64,000 nt of DNA from Amylibacter sp. IMCC11727 (GTDB taxonomy: Bacteria > Pseudomonadota > Alphaproteobacteria > Rhodobacterales > Rhodobacteraceae). The notes beneath the pieces are model-generated. The model was not told where the DNA came from, ran no database searches, and saw only the letters and a list, made by a program, of their open reading frames with translations. This document shows positions 46,899 to 55,902 of this stretch, one piece after another (positions within the stretch are counted from its first letter, which is position 1; the number at the start of each line of letters is the position of its first letter). Both the position numbers and the translations under genes were made by a program. Location: NCBI RefSeq assembly GCF_029854195.1, contig NZ_CP122960.1, positions 124,001 to 188,000 on the forward strand, in the 5' to 3' direction.

Positions 46899-47726
46899 AT
46901 GGATACACCTGCTCTTTTTGATCCACATGCTGTGACGGCGCACCGTGCGCGGGCCCGTGACGAAGACGCGCTGTTTTTACATAAATTTGCTGCATCTGAA
47001 GTTTCAGAGAGACTGAAAGACGTTAACAGAACGTTTACGGATGCGGTTTTCATTGGATGGCAGGGGCCGCTCTGGGCGAAGGAAACGGGGGTGTTTCCCC
47101 GATTTATCCCTGATTCCGACGTGTTGGATTTAGAGCCTGAAAGCTGTGATCTGATCGTGCATTGTTTGGGGCTGCATTGGTCGAACGATCCTGTTGGGCA
47201 GCTTATTCAAATGCGGCGTGCGCTGCGCCCCGATGGGTTGATGATTTCGGTGATGTTTGCAGGTGAAACGCTGGATGAATTGCGCCAATCCTTGACGCAG
47301 GCCGAGGCTGCGATTTCGGGGGGTATCAGCCCACGAGTTGCACCGATGGCGGATCTGCGCGGACTTGGGGCGTTGTTGCAAAGGGCGGGGTTTGGATTGC
47401 CAGTGGCCGATATTGAACCCGTGCGCGTGGCTTATGAAACGCCATGGCATTTGATGCGTGAGCTGCGTGCCATGGGGGAGGCGAATGCCATGACCGCGCG
47501 GGGCAAAGGATTTACGCGCCGTGATCTGTTTGTAAAAATGGCCGAGGTTTATGCGCAAAATTTTTGTGAAGACGGGCGCATGATGGCGACCTTTGAATTG
47601 GCCTTTCTGACAGGCTGGGCCCCGAGCGATACACAACAAAAACCCTTGCGGCCTGGATCGGCAACCACGCGGTTGGCGGATTTCTTGGGTGCGACAGAAA
47701 TGGGTGAAGACGGGGAAAAGGCTTGA
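46899..47726 (+). CDS. NDUFAF5/BioC-like methyltransferase-fold protein with altered SAM loop
   Basis: A 275-residue protein aligning by eye with mitochondrial NDUFAF5, a complex I assembly factor. Shared blocks are LIVHCLGLHWSNDPVGQLIQ, RALRPDGLMISVMFAGETLD, LMRELRAMGEAN and LRPGSATTRLADF. The Gly-rich SAM motif I of the family (LDLGCGxG) is replaced by DAVFIGWQGPLWAK, so SAM binding may be weakened or different. ATG 46899 has AGGAG nine bases before; a GTG at 46878 is rejected. It is divergent from comF and followed by hemH after 48 bases. Confidence 0.85.
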   Translation: MDTPALFDPHAVTAHRARARDEDALFLHKFAASEVSERLKDVNRTFTDAVFIGWQGPLWAKETGVFPRFIPDSDVLDLEPESCDLIVHCLGLHWSNDPVGQLIQMRRALRPDGLMISVMFAGETLDELRQSLTQAEAAISGGISPRVAPMADLRGLGALLQRAGFGLPVADIEPVRVAYETPWHLMRELRAMGEANAMTARGKGFTRRDLFVKMAEVYAQNFCEDGRMMATFELAFLTGWAPSDTQQKPLRPGSATTRLADFLGATEMGEDGEKA

Positions 47727-47774
47727 TCCTTTGTCTCTTTGCGTTAGGTCCGATTTGGATTTGGAGAACTTAAT

Positions 47775-48830
47775 ATGACTGCAACACGACCAGAACATTC
47801 AAACGCCGACCACCCGAAGGTACATTTTGGCAAAGTGGGTGTGATTTTGTGCAATCTCGGCACGCCTGACGGCACCGATTACTGGTCTGTGCGGCGGTAT
47901 TTGAATGAATTCCTGTCGGACCGACGTGTGGTGGATGTGGCCAAGTGGAAATGGCAGTTGATTTTGCAACTGATCATCCTGTCGTTTCGTCCGTTTACAT
48001 CTGGTGCGGCCTATAAAACCATTTGGAACGAAGAAAAGAACGAAAGCCCGTTGTTGACTACAACGCGGGATCAAACCACGGCTTTGACCAAAGTTCTGAA
48101 AGAACAGTATGGGGATCAGGTTGAGGTGGATTTTTGTATGCGATACGGCAATCCATCGACGGAATCCGTGATCCAAAACATGAAGGATCGTGGCTGTGAT
48201 CGGATCGTATTTTTCCCGCTGTATCCGCAATATTCTGCAACGACCACAGGCACGGCCAATGACCAGGCGTTCCGCGCATTGATGAAAATGCGGTGGCAAC
48301 CGACCATTCGCTGTGTGCCCGCATATTTTGAAAACCCGTTACATATCAAAGCCTTGGCGGACAGTGTTCGCGAAGCTTATGCCAAAATGGAAGTGGAGCC
48401 AGATGTGTTGGTAACATCCTATCACGGCATTCCGCTGCGGTATTTGATGGAGGGTGATCCGTATCACTGCCATTGCCAGAAAACGACCCGATTGCTGCGA
48501 GAAGAGCTCGGTTGGGACGAGAGCAAAATCCAGCTGACATTCCAGTCAATCTTTGGGCGTGAGGAGTGGTTGAAACCCTATACCGTTGAGGACGTGGCGC
48601 GTTTGGCCCGTGAGGGTAAGAAAAACATCGCGGTGATTGCGCCTGTGTTTTCCAGCGATTGTATCGAGACCTTGGAAGAGATTAACGAGGAAATCAAAGA
48701 GGCGTTTATCGAGGCAGGGGGTGAAACGTTTACCTATATTCCATGCTTGAATGATCGCCCGGATCATATTGAAATGATGGCGGATATTGTGGCGACGGAG
48801 TCTGCGGGCTGGTTACAGAAGATCGCGTAA
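47775..48830 (+). CDS. hemH: Ferrochelatase
   Basis: A 351-residue ferrochelatase inserting Fe(II) into protoporphyrin IX. Motifs are GVILCNLGTPDGTDYWSVRR, VDFCMRYGNPSTESVIQNM, FFPLYPQYSATTTGTANDQA, LVTSYHGIPLRYL (catalytic His), YHCHCQKTTRLLREELG and VFSSDCIETLEEINEE (with the acidic set). The three C-terminal-half Cys in HCHC and SSDC might hold an iron-sulfur cluster, but the usual spacing is not obvious. It overlaps mutT by 18 bases tail to tail. With hemD and hemY it makes three haem-linked genes in this window. Confidence 0.96.
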   Translation: MTATRPEHSNADHPKVHFGKVGVILCNLGTPDGTDYWSVRRYLNEFLSDRRVVDVAKWKWQLILQLIILSFRPFTSGAAYKTIWNEEKNESPLLTTTRDQTTALTKVLKEQYGDQVEVDFCMRYGNPSTESVIQNMKDRGCDRIVFFPLYPQYSATTTGTANDQAFRALMKMRWQPTIRCVPAYFENPLHIKALADSVREAYAKMEVEPDVLVTSYHGIPLRYLMEGDPYHCHCQKTTRLLREELGWDESKIQLTFQSIFGREEWLKPYTVEDVARLAREGKKNIAVIAPVFSSDCIETLEEINEEIKEAFIEAGGETFTYIPCLNDRPDHIEMMADIVATESAGWLQKIA

Positions 48831-49211
48831 CGTTGCGATCAGCGGGATATCCGCCTGTGGCATAGGATAGTCTCGCATTTCGTTCACATGCACCCACTTC
48901 AGGGTTTGATTTTCGCGCGGTGTTGGAATGCCCTCCCACTTGCGGCAGGCAAACACAGGCATAAGCAGGTGGAAATCATCGTAGGTGTGGCTGGCAAATG
49001 TAAGTGGTGCGAGGCAACTGGACCATGTGTTGATGCCGAGTTCTTCCTCTAATTCGCGGATAAGCGCGGCTTCTGGTGTTTCGCCCGTTTCGACCTTGCC
49101 CCCTGGAAATTCCCATAGGCCTGCCATGGATTTCCCTTCAGGGCGTTGGGCCAGCAAAACGCGGCCATCTTTGTCGATCAAAGCGACAGCGGACACGAGG
49201 ATAGTTTTCAT
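48813..49211 (-). CDS. mutT: 8-oxo-dGTP diphosphatase MutT
   Basis: A 132-residue Nudix hydrolase. The Nudix box is GGKVETGETPEAALIRELEE followed by ELGI. The N-terminal AQRPEGKSMAGLWEFPGG is typical of MutT, which removes 8-oxo-dGTP and so prevents A:T to C:G changes. It overlaps argJ upstream by ATGA and the end of hemH downstream by 18 bases. argJ-mutT is a frequent Rhodobacterales pair. Confidence 0.94.
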   Translation of the reverse strand: MKTILVSAVALIDKDGRVLLAQRPEGKSMAGLWEFPGGKVETGETPEAALIRELEEELGINTWSSCLAPLTFASHTYDDFHLLMPVFACRKWEGIPTPRENQTLKWVHVNEMRDYPMPQADIPLIATLRDLL

Positions 49212-50554
49212 GAACGATAATCCGCGTTTATTGTTATATATCCGTGAGTTAGATCACAGGTCCAAACCTGTGCGGACCCGTTGCCAATGCCAAGATCAGT
49301 GCTGATTTTCAGGTCTTGGTTTTTCATATAGGCGACGCCTGCTGCTTCGGTGTAATTGGGGGACACCCAGCCGTTTTCGGCAACGAGGATATCGCCAAAA
49401 TGAATGCTGATCTTGTCGCGGTCGGCGGGTTCGCCAGATTTACCAACAGCCATAACAACGCGGCCCCAGTTTGGGTCTTCGCCTGCGGCGGCGGTTTTCA
49501 CCAGCGGGGAGTTTGCAATGGCGAGGGCCACAGTTTGGGCGCTTTCGTCGGATGTGGCACCTGTGACCGCCACTTCGATAAATTTGGTCGCGCCTTCGCC
49601 ATCTTTCACCACCAGATGGGCCAGATCGCGCATCACATCATGCAAAGCGGCAGCGAGGGTTTGGCCATCATCGCTAGTGGCGTCCGAAATCATATCGTTG
49701 CCTGCAGCGCCCGTGGCAAAGGCCAGCAACGTGTCGGATGTGGATGTGTCGCTGTCCACTGTAATGGCGTTGAATGTGCGCTGGTTTTCTGCGCTGATCA
49801 TCTGTTGCAACGCGGGGGAAGTGACCGCCGCGTCCGTGAAGATGTATACGAGCATCGTGGCCATATCGGGGGCAATCATACCAGACCCTTTGGCGAACCC
49901 TGCGATATTTATGGGTTTGTCGTTGATGTTAATTGTTTTGGCAGAGCCTTTGGCAAAGGTGTCCGTCGTCATAATCGCGGCTGCGGCAGCTTGGCCATTT
50001 GTTGGGGATTGATTGGCCGCAAGATCATCCAAAACCGCGATGATTTTGTCATGCGGTAAAGGTTCGCCGATGACACCTGTTGAGGAGGTCAGGATATTTT
50101 CGGGTTTTGTTTTCAATGATTTGGCAGCAGATGCTGACACAAAACCAACGGATTCATCACCTGCTTTGCCCGTGAACGCATTGGAATTACCTGAGTTCAC
50201 TACGACGCCCAGCGCGCCAGACACTGTGTCCGTTTTTTGAAGGTTCGCCAGTTTTGCCTGACAATCCAGAACGGGGCCAGAGCGCGTGGCGGAGCGGGTG
50301 AAAACGCCAGCAACCGCGCTGCCAGCGGCTACATGAGCCAGCATCACATCATCGCGGTCTTGGTATTTTACGCCAGCTGCACCAGCGGCGTAGGTCACGC
50401 CGCCGATTTCTGGTAGGGCGGGAAAGCCTGAAGGCGGCGCCAAAGGCGAAATCGCAGGGGTGCTTGAAGCGGTATGTAAATCCGCACGCAACCTTTTGAT
50501 TTTTTGCTTTAATTTTTTGATTTTACTTTTCAGTTTTGCCTTTGACTTAGCCAT
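49208..50554 (-). CDS. argJ: Bifunctional ornithine acetyltransferase / N-acetylglutamate synthase ArgJ
   Basis: A 448-residue ArgJ of the cyclic arginine pathway. Autocleavage before the catalytic Thr occurs in GSGMIAPDMATMLVYIFTDA. Other blocks are VVNSGNSNAFTGKAG, SSTGVIGEPLP, DSDTSTSDTLLAFATG and EDPNWGRVVMAVG. The usual length is about 405-415. Here a Lys-rich helix of about 30 residues precedes the core (KSKAKLKSKIKKLKQKIKRL); the core begins around SPLAPPSGFPALP. The start follows the PPIase gene after 8 bases. Confidence 0.95.
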   Translation of the reverse strand: MAKSKAKLKSKIKKLKQKIKRLRADLHTASSTPAISPLAPPSGFPALPEIGGVTYAAGAAGVKYQDRDDVMLAHVAAGSAVAGVFTRSATRSGPVLDCQAKLANLQKTDTVSGALGVVVNSGNSNAFTGKAGDESVGFVSASAAKSLKTKPENILTSSTGVIGEPLPHDKIIAVLDDLAANQSPTNGQAAAAAIMTTDTFAKGSAKTININDKPINIAGFAKGSGMIAPDMATMLVYIFTDAAVTSPALQQMISAENQRTFNAITVDSDTSTSDTLLAFATGAAGNDMISDATSDDGQTLAAALHDVMRDLAHLVVKDGEGATKFIEVAVTGATSDESAQTVALAIANSPLVKTAAAGEDPNWGRVVMAVGKSGEPADRDKISIHFGDILVAENGWVSPNYTEAAGVAYMKNQDLKISTDLGIGNGSAQVWTCDLTHGYITINADYRS

Positions 50555-50562
50555 GTTGGAAC

Positions 50563-51408
50563 CTATTCGTCAGCGATAAGATCAAGGTTGCGAATGACGG
50601 AAGGGTCGATTGTTGTTTCGGGGCGTATGACGTCACCAGTAAGAGTCAGTTTTTCCAAGTGATTGGAAACAGCAGACCGTTGCAAAGTGGTTTCGATTTG
50701 TGAACGAACCTCTTCCAATGTTGGTTTTGGCAATTCGCGTTTTTCATTAAGCTTTATCACATGCCAGCCAAATTCCGTTTGGACGGGTGCAGACACATCC
50801 CCAACATTCATTGCCACAACAGCCTGTTCAAACTCGGGCACCATGCGGCCCAGACCAAACCAGCCTAGATCACCGCCATTTGGGCCAGAAGGGCCAGTGG
50901 ATTTTTCTTTGGCCAGCTCTGCAAAATCAGTGCCCTCATTCAGGGTCTCTATCAGTGCTTTGGCCTCATCTTCGGTTTCCACAAGAATATGGGCGGCGTT
51001 GTATTCAACATCCCCTTTGGCGTTTCCGAATTCGTCTTGGTAGGTTTTTTCGACAGCTTCGTCCGTTACTGCGGCGGCTTCAACTTTGTCCAAGGCTTTG
51101 GATGCCAACAAGGCGCGGACTTCATTTTCAACGGCCAAGCGTACGGCGAGGGATTCTTCGCTGGTGTCCGCAGTTAGCAGGCTTTGTTGAATAAGCTGAT
51201 CCACAACACCATTGAACAACTGGTCATCTGGTAATTGTTGAACGTTTTGGGGAAGGCGATCTACTAGGGCGATCACATGTCCAACCGTGATGTCTTTGCC
51301 ATTTACGGTGGCCACTACCGTGTTGGCCGTAACAGCATCCTGCGCCATTGCGGATGTGGCCATAAGAACAGCGACGGCAGAAGACGCGAAAAGACGTGTA
51401 AATTTCAT
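50563..51408 (-). CDS. periplasmic peptidylprolyl isomerase (parvulin type)
   Basis: A 281-residue exported foldase. The signal peptide is at 1-22 (RLFASSAVAVLMATSAMAQ), followed by a SurA/PrsA-like N-terminal helical domain. One parvulin domain at about 130-230 has YNAAHILVETEDEAKALIET, GPSGPNGGDLGWFGLGRMVP and TEFGWHVIKLNEKR. It catalyses prolyl isomerisation of envelope proteins. Start ATG 51408 has GGAG before it. It is placed first in PPIase-argJ-mutT and is divergent from secA, so two export functions flank one promoter region. Confidence 0.9.
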   Translation of the reverse strand: MKFTRLFASSAVAVLMATSAMAQDAVTANTVVATVNGKDITVGHVIALVDRLPQNVQQLPDDQLFNGVVDQLIQQSLLTADTSEESLAVRLAVENEVRALLASKALDKVEAAAVTDEAVEKTYQDEFGNAKGDVEYNAAHILVETEDEAKALIETLNEGTDFAELAKEKSTGPSGPNGGDLGWFGLGRMVPEFEQAVVAMNVGDVSAPVQTEFGWHVIKLNEKRELPKPTLEEVRSQIETTLQRSAVSNHLEKLTLTGDVIRPETTIDPSVIRNLDLIADE

Positions 51409-51482
51409 GATTGGCTCCAGTTTTTGGCCCAATTTAACGCGGGCAGATAAAGTATTTGTGTCGCCTGTTTCTAGGGGCAACG

Positions 51483-51510
51483 TTGACAGTACTAACAGAC
51501 CCGCTTAGAT
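51483..51510 (+). promoter_or_regulatory. candidate sigma-70 promoter for secA
   Basis: TTGACA at 51483-51488 and TTAGAT at 51505-51510, spaced by 16 bases. The start of transcription would be near 51517, leaving a leader of about 150 bases before secA. Confidence 0.5.
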
Positions 51511-51646
51511 GCAATTCTGGCATGAATGCAAGGACTGCGCGGCGTTGAAAAACCTTTACGCTGACATGGGCAAAGCCACAAGGCAGGCTTTGGTACGATC
51601 CTTCACAGTCACGTCAGATTTTTGTCGCAGATATAAGCGGCCTTAA
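51509..51646 (+). other. possible upstream reading frame in the secA leader
   Basis: A frame of 45 codons (ATG 51509, TAA 51644-51646) with an in-frame ATG at 51566 that would give 26 residues ending CRRYKRP. It ends 18 bases before the secA start. No SD and no signal segment are seen, and the first ATG overlaps the candidate -10 box. Listed because secA genes are controlled by leader peptides in some other bacteria. Confidence 0.15.
51571..51592 (+). other. 7-bp hairpin in the secA leader
   Basis: CAAAGCC (51571-51577) pairs with GGCTTTG (51586-51592), with an 8-base loop. No T tract follows, so it is more likely a leader structure than a terminator. Function unknown. Confidence 0.35.
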
Positions 51647-51664
51647 AGATAAAACGGAGCAGCT

Positions 51665-54481
51665 ATGCTTGGCTTGAATACGATCGGTAAAAAGATTTTT
51701 GGAACGCAGAATGACCGCAAGGTGAAACGCGTCCAATCGCTGGTGAATAAAATCAATGCGCTAGAGCCAGAATTCGTCGCGCTGGACGATGCTGGGATCA
51801 AAGCAAAAACCGAAGAGTTCAAAGCACGGCTGGAAAAAGGTGAGAGCCTTGATGATTTGCTGCCCGAAGCTTTTGCCAATGCTCGTGAAGGCGCGAAACG
51901 CACATTGGGGTTGCGCCCGTTTGATGTGCAGTTGGTTGGCGGGATTTTCCTGCATCGTGGTGACATTGCAGAGATGAAAACGGGGGAAGGTAAAACGCTG
52001 ATGGCGACCCTGCCCGTGTATTTGAACGCGCTGACAGGCCGCGGTGTGCATGTTGTGACCGTGAATGACTATTTGGCGAAACGTGACGCGGAATGGATGG
52101 ATCAGGTTTATTCATTCCTTGGGATGACAACAGGCGTGATTTATCCTGGCATGGACGACGCCGAAAAGATCGCAGCGTATCAGGCCGATATCACCTATGC
52201 GACGAACAATGAGCTGGGCTTTGATTACCTGCGCGACAATATGAAATCTGAATTGTCCCAAATCGCCCAGCGCGACCACTATTTCGCGATTGTGGATGAG
52301 GTGGATTCAATTCTGATCGACGAAGCACGGACTCCGCTGATTATTTCTGGCCCTGCAGAGGATCGGTCTGATCTGTATGTGAAAGTGGATCGGTTGATCC
52401 CGTCCCTGATCGAAGATCATTACACCATCGACGAAAAGGCGAAATCGGCTGTTTTAACAGACGCTGGCAACGAATTTGTGGAAGAGCAGTTCTTGGCCCA
52501 AGGTTTGATGGAAGAGGGCCAATCGCTGTATGATCCAGAAAGCACCACATTGGTGCATCACGTAAACAATGCGTTGCGTGCGCATAAAATGTTCCTGCGG
52601 GAAAAAGATTACATCGTGAAAAACGGCTCTGTGATGCTGATTGATGAGTTCACTGGCCGCATGATGGATGGACGTCGGTTGTCTGATGGCCTGCATCAAG
52701 CGATTGAAGCCAAAGAAAACGTGGAAATCCAGCCAGAGAACGTAACACTGGCGTCTGTGACGTTCCAAAACTACTTCCGTCTGTACGACAAGCTGGCGGG
52801 TATGACGGGTACGGCGCAAACCGAAGCCGAAGAATTTCAGGAAATCTATGGTTTGGGTGTGGTCGAAGTTCCAACCAATAAACCGATTGCGCGGATTGAT
52901 GAACACGATGCGATTTATCGCACGGCCAAGGAAAAATACACGGCCATCGTGGAAGAAATCGCCAAGGCATATTTGAAGGGTCAACCTACGCTGGTTGGTA
53001 CAACATCCATCGAGAAATCAGAGTATTTGTCGATGCTGTTGAAAGATCAGGGGTTGTTGAAAATCATTTCTGAAAATCTGCGCACCCGTGCGGCGGATAT
53101 GAAGAAAGAAGAAAACCAGAAGAAATACACCGACTGGGCAGATGGGATCGCCGAACTGGCATCGCGACCAGATGGTATTCCGCACAATGTTTTGAACGCG
53201 CGGTTCCATGAACAAGAAGCTGGAATTGTTGCCAATGCGGGTAAGCTGGGTGCAGTAACAATTGCGACGAACATGGCCGGCCGTGGTACGGATATTCAGC
53301 TGGGTGGTAACGTCGACATGCAAGTTCTGGAGGCCATTGAGGCCGCTGGCGATGATGCTGATCCAGCCGCTATTCGTGAGCAGATCACCGCAAGCGTTGC
53401 CGCGGACAAGAAAAAGGCGCTGGATGCGGGTGGTTTGTTTGTTCTGGCCACAGAGCGGCACGAAAGTCGCCGCATTGATAACCAGCTGCGCGGCCGTTCT
53501 GGACGCCAAGGTGATCCAGGAAAATCCAGCTTTTTCCTGAGCTTGGAAGACGATCTTATGCGGATTTTCGGGTCAGAGCGACTCGATAAAGTATTGAGCA
53601 CCTTGGGCATGTCCGAGGGTGAAGCGATCATCCACCCGTGGGTGAACAAATCACTGGAAAAAGCGCAGGCCAAAGTTGAAGGCCGTAACTTTGACATTCG
53701 CAAACAGTTGCTGAAATTCGATGACGTGATGAACGATCAGCGTAAGGTGATCTTTGGTCAGCGGTTTGAAATCATGGAAGCCGATGATCTGTCTGACATT
53801 GTGAAAGACATGCGCGACGAGGTTATCGAAGATTTGGTAACCGAGCATATCCCGCCGAAAAGCTATCCAGATCAATGGGATATCGAAGGGCTCTATGGTA
53901 AAGTCATCGAACATATCGGCATTGATGTGCCTGTGATCGAATGGGCCAACGAAGAAGGCATCGACGATGAGGATCTGAAAGAACGCATCTCGAAAGAGGC
54001 TGATAAATTCATGGCCAAAAAGGTGGTGGATTTCACGGCTGAACAGTTCCGTTCTGTTGAAAAGCAGGTTTTGTTGCAAACAATCGACAAAAACTGGCGT
54101 GAGCATCTGGTAACGCTGGAACATTTGCGATCCGTTGTTGGGTTCCGCGGCTATGCAAACCGTGATCCGTTGAACGAGTATAAAACGGAAGCGTTCGAGT
54201 TGTTCCAGGGTATGCTTGACGGTTTGCGCACGGAAGTGACGGGGCAACTGGCCCATGTGCGCATCCTCACAGAAGAAGAGCGCAATGAAATCATGCAGCA
54301 AATGCAGGCCGAAGCGCAGGCGAATATGGCCGCTGCAACACCTGCATCAGAAGGTGAACCAACAGAGCCTTTGGACGGATTTGTGGAAGATGATCCGACC
54401 ACTTGGGGCAACCCAGGACGTAACTCTGCCTGCCCATGTGGGAGCGGGAAAAAGTTCAAACAATGTCACGGAAAGCTGTGA
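51665..54481 (+). CDS. secA: Preprotein translocase ATPase SecA
   Basis: A 938-residue SecA, the motor that pushes unfolded preproteins through SecYEG. Walker A is [20 protein letters not shown], and motif II is [34 protein letters not shown] and [20 protein letters not shown] belong to the second nucleotide-binding domain. The SecB-binding zinc tail is [19 protein letters not shown] (C-x-C and C-H). ATG 51665 has CGGAG upstream. The leader holds a candidate promoter and hairpin. Its divergent neighbour is a periplasmic PPIase. Confidence 0.98.
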   Translation: MLGLNTIGKKIFGTQNDRKVKRVQSLVNKINALEPEFVALDDAGIKAKTEEFKARLEKGESLDDLLPEAFANAREGAKRTLGLRPFDVQLVGGIFLHRGDIAEMKTGEGKTLMATLPVYLNALTGRGVHVVTVNDYLAKRDAEWMDQVYSFLGMTTGVIYPGMDDAEKIAAYQADITYATNNELGFDYLRDNMKSELSQIAQRDHYFAIVDEVDSILIDEARTPLIISGPAEDRSDLYVKVDRLIPSLIEDHYTIDEKAKSAVLTDAGNEFVEEQFLAQGLMEEGQSLYDPESTTLVHHVNNALRAHKMFLREKDYIVKNGSVMLIDEFTGRMMDGRRLSDGLHQAIEAKENVEIQPENVTLASVTFQNYFRLYDKLAGMTGTAQTEAEEFQEIYGLGVVEVPTNKPIARIDEHDAIYRTAKEKYTAIVEEIAKAYLKGQPTLVGTTSIEKSEYLSMLLKDQGLLKIISENLRTRAADMKKEENQKKYTDWADGIAELASRPDGIPHNVLNARFHEQEAGIVANAGKLGAVTIATNMAGRGTDIQLGGNVDMQVLEAIEAAGDDADPAAIREQITASVAADKKKALDAGGLFVLATERHESRRIDNQLRGRSGRQGDPGKSSFFLSLEDDLMRIFGSERLDKVLSTLGMSEGEAIIHPWVNKSLEKAQAKVEGRNFDIRKQLLKFDDVMNDQRKVIFGQRFEIMEADDLSDIVKDMRDEVIEDLVTEHIPPKSYPDQWDIEGLYGKVIEHIGIDVPVIEWANEEGIDDEDLKERISKEADKFMAKKVVDFTAEQFRSVEKQVLLQTIDKNWREHLVTLEHLRSVVGFRGYANRDPLNEYKTEAFELFQGMLDGLRTEVTGQLAHVRILTEEERNEIMQQMQAEAQANMAAATPASEGEPTEPLDGFVEDDPTTWGNPGRNSACPCGSGKKFKQCHGKL

Positions 54482-54682
54482 TTTAGACATTTTGTGGCGG
54501 GACAAAGGCATTTTGCCTCGCCACACCCCTTTCAGGCGTCAAATGCCAGATTTCCGCCAAATTTGAATTAAGCCCAATTTTTTGCCTTGCACAAAATGGC
54601 CCGTAAAGGACCAAGTTGCCTGCCCAAAGCCGCCCAGATTGAACGCTAATTTTCGTTAAGTTAAACACTTATCGAGGCGATC

Positions 54683-55888
54683 ATGCGGATCAACGACAGA
54701 CTTTTGACTTTGGTAACAGGTGCGGTTTTGGCTGTGGGTGGCGCAACTGCGAGCCTGTTTTTGGGCGAAGATGAAACGAATGCGGTGTCCCCTGTTGTGG
54801 TGGCCAGCCTTGCAACACCAGCGCTGACAGACGCAAACGTGGATGGTGGTTCGGATGTTGTTATCAGCGATCTTCCGACAAACAGCGTAGTTGCAACCGC
54901 ACCCGCTATGCCAGAGATGCCAGCCAACGAAGATAATGCAATTGCAGGCGTAGACGCCGATATGATCTTGGCTGCGGTGGAACCGAACGCACGCGAAACG
55001 GGTGATATCACACCAACGGATCTGATTAATTTGGATATCGTTGCTGTTGCGCCAGAATTAGCGTTTCCTGCGGACATCACAGATATTGTTTTAACCCGTA
55101 CGCCTGTGGCGCTCGACACACCTGTTGCACCGCGTGTGACAGCCAACCTACCGAGCATGGCATTTGACATCGCCGAGCTGGTTGAAATTAGAACAAACGA
55201 CGCGGCGAGCTGTGCGCTTGATATTCGTGCAACGCCAATTTTCGGCGCGCGCGTAAAATTGAAGCTGATTGCGCCGTGTCACCCGAACGTGGTTGTGACG
55301 ATCAAACATGCGGGATTGCAGTTCAAGGAGCGTTTGGATGGCGCAGGGGCGATTGAACTGAAGATCCCTGCATTCGCAGAATATTCCCGTTTTGATATCG
55401 AGCTGGCCGATGGCATGACGTCCACAGTTGGCGCGTATATCGCGGGCCTGTCTGCACTTGAGCGTGTGGGTATCGCATGGGCAGGTGCAAATGATACGTT
55501 CCTGCACGCCATGGAGAATGGCGCGGTAGCTGGGGGTGTTGGCCATATCTGGCGTGTTGCGCCAAACACCTTTGCCAAATCACGCATGAATGGTGGCGGA
55601 TATATGGTGACACTTGGCAATCCTGAATTGGAAAATGCAGAACTGGCACAAGTTTACACATTGCCACAGCGTGCGAAAAAGCGCGCACAGGTTGTGGATT
55701 TTGAAATTGAAACCCTGCGGGGCGAATATGCCTGTGGCGCGGATATGACCGTTCGTATGGCGCAGCACCGCATTAACAGTGGTGCAGCCCAGAGCGAATT
55801 GTCGCTGACCATGCCTACCTGTGGGTCCGAAACCACCAGTCTGGTGTTGAAAAATGCGATCAAAGACATGAAAGTGGCCCGTAAGTAA
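54683..55888 (+). CDS. exported protein of unknown function downstream of secA
   Basis: A 401-residue protein. The N-terminal signal or anchor (LLTLVTGAVLAVGGATASLF) is at residues 6-26. It is followed by about 130 residues of low complexity rich in Ala, Val, Asp and Thr, and a C-terminal beta-rich domain from about 165. Four Cys in two pairs (SCALDI and APCHPN; YACGAD and MPTCGS) suggest periplasmic disulfides. Relatives in Rhodobacterales are sometimes labelled 'translocase' only because of the secA neighbour; nothing in the sequence supports that. It is followed 14 bases later by the OmpA-fusion gene, probably as one unit. Confidence 0.8.
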   Translation: MRINDRLLTLVTGAVLAVGGATASLFLGEDETNAVSPVVVASLATPALTDANVDGGSDVVISDLPTNSVVATAPAMPEMPANEDNAIAGVDADMILAAVEPNARETGDITPTDLINLDIVAVAPELAFPADITDIVLTRTPVALDTPVAPRVTANLPSMAFDIAELVEIRTNDAASCALDIRATPIFGARVKLKLIAPCHPNVVVTIKHAGLQFKERLDGAGAIELKIPAFAEYSRFDIELADGMTSTVGAYIAGLSALERVGIAWAGANDTFLHAMENGAVAGGVGHIWRVAPNTFAKSRMNGGGYMVTLGNPELENAELAQVYTLPQRAKKRAQVVDFEIETLRGEYACGADMTVRMAQHRINSGAAQSELSLTMPTCGSETTSLVLKNAIKDMKVARK

Positions 55889-55902
55889 AAACGGGGGTTT
55901 TC

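Noticed and set aside
54482..54682. Terminator or small RNA between secA and the next gene
   Set aside because: TGTGGCG/CGCCACA arms at about 54492-54525 could pair, but the loop is long and no T tract follows; no RNA family recognised.
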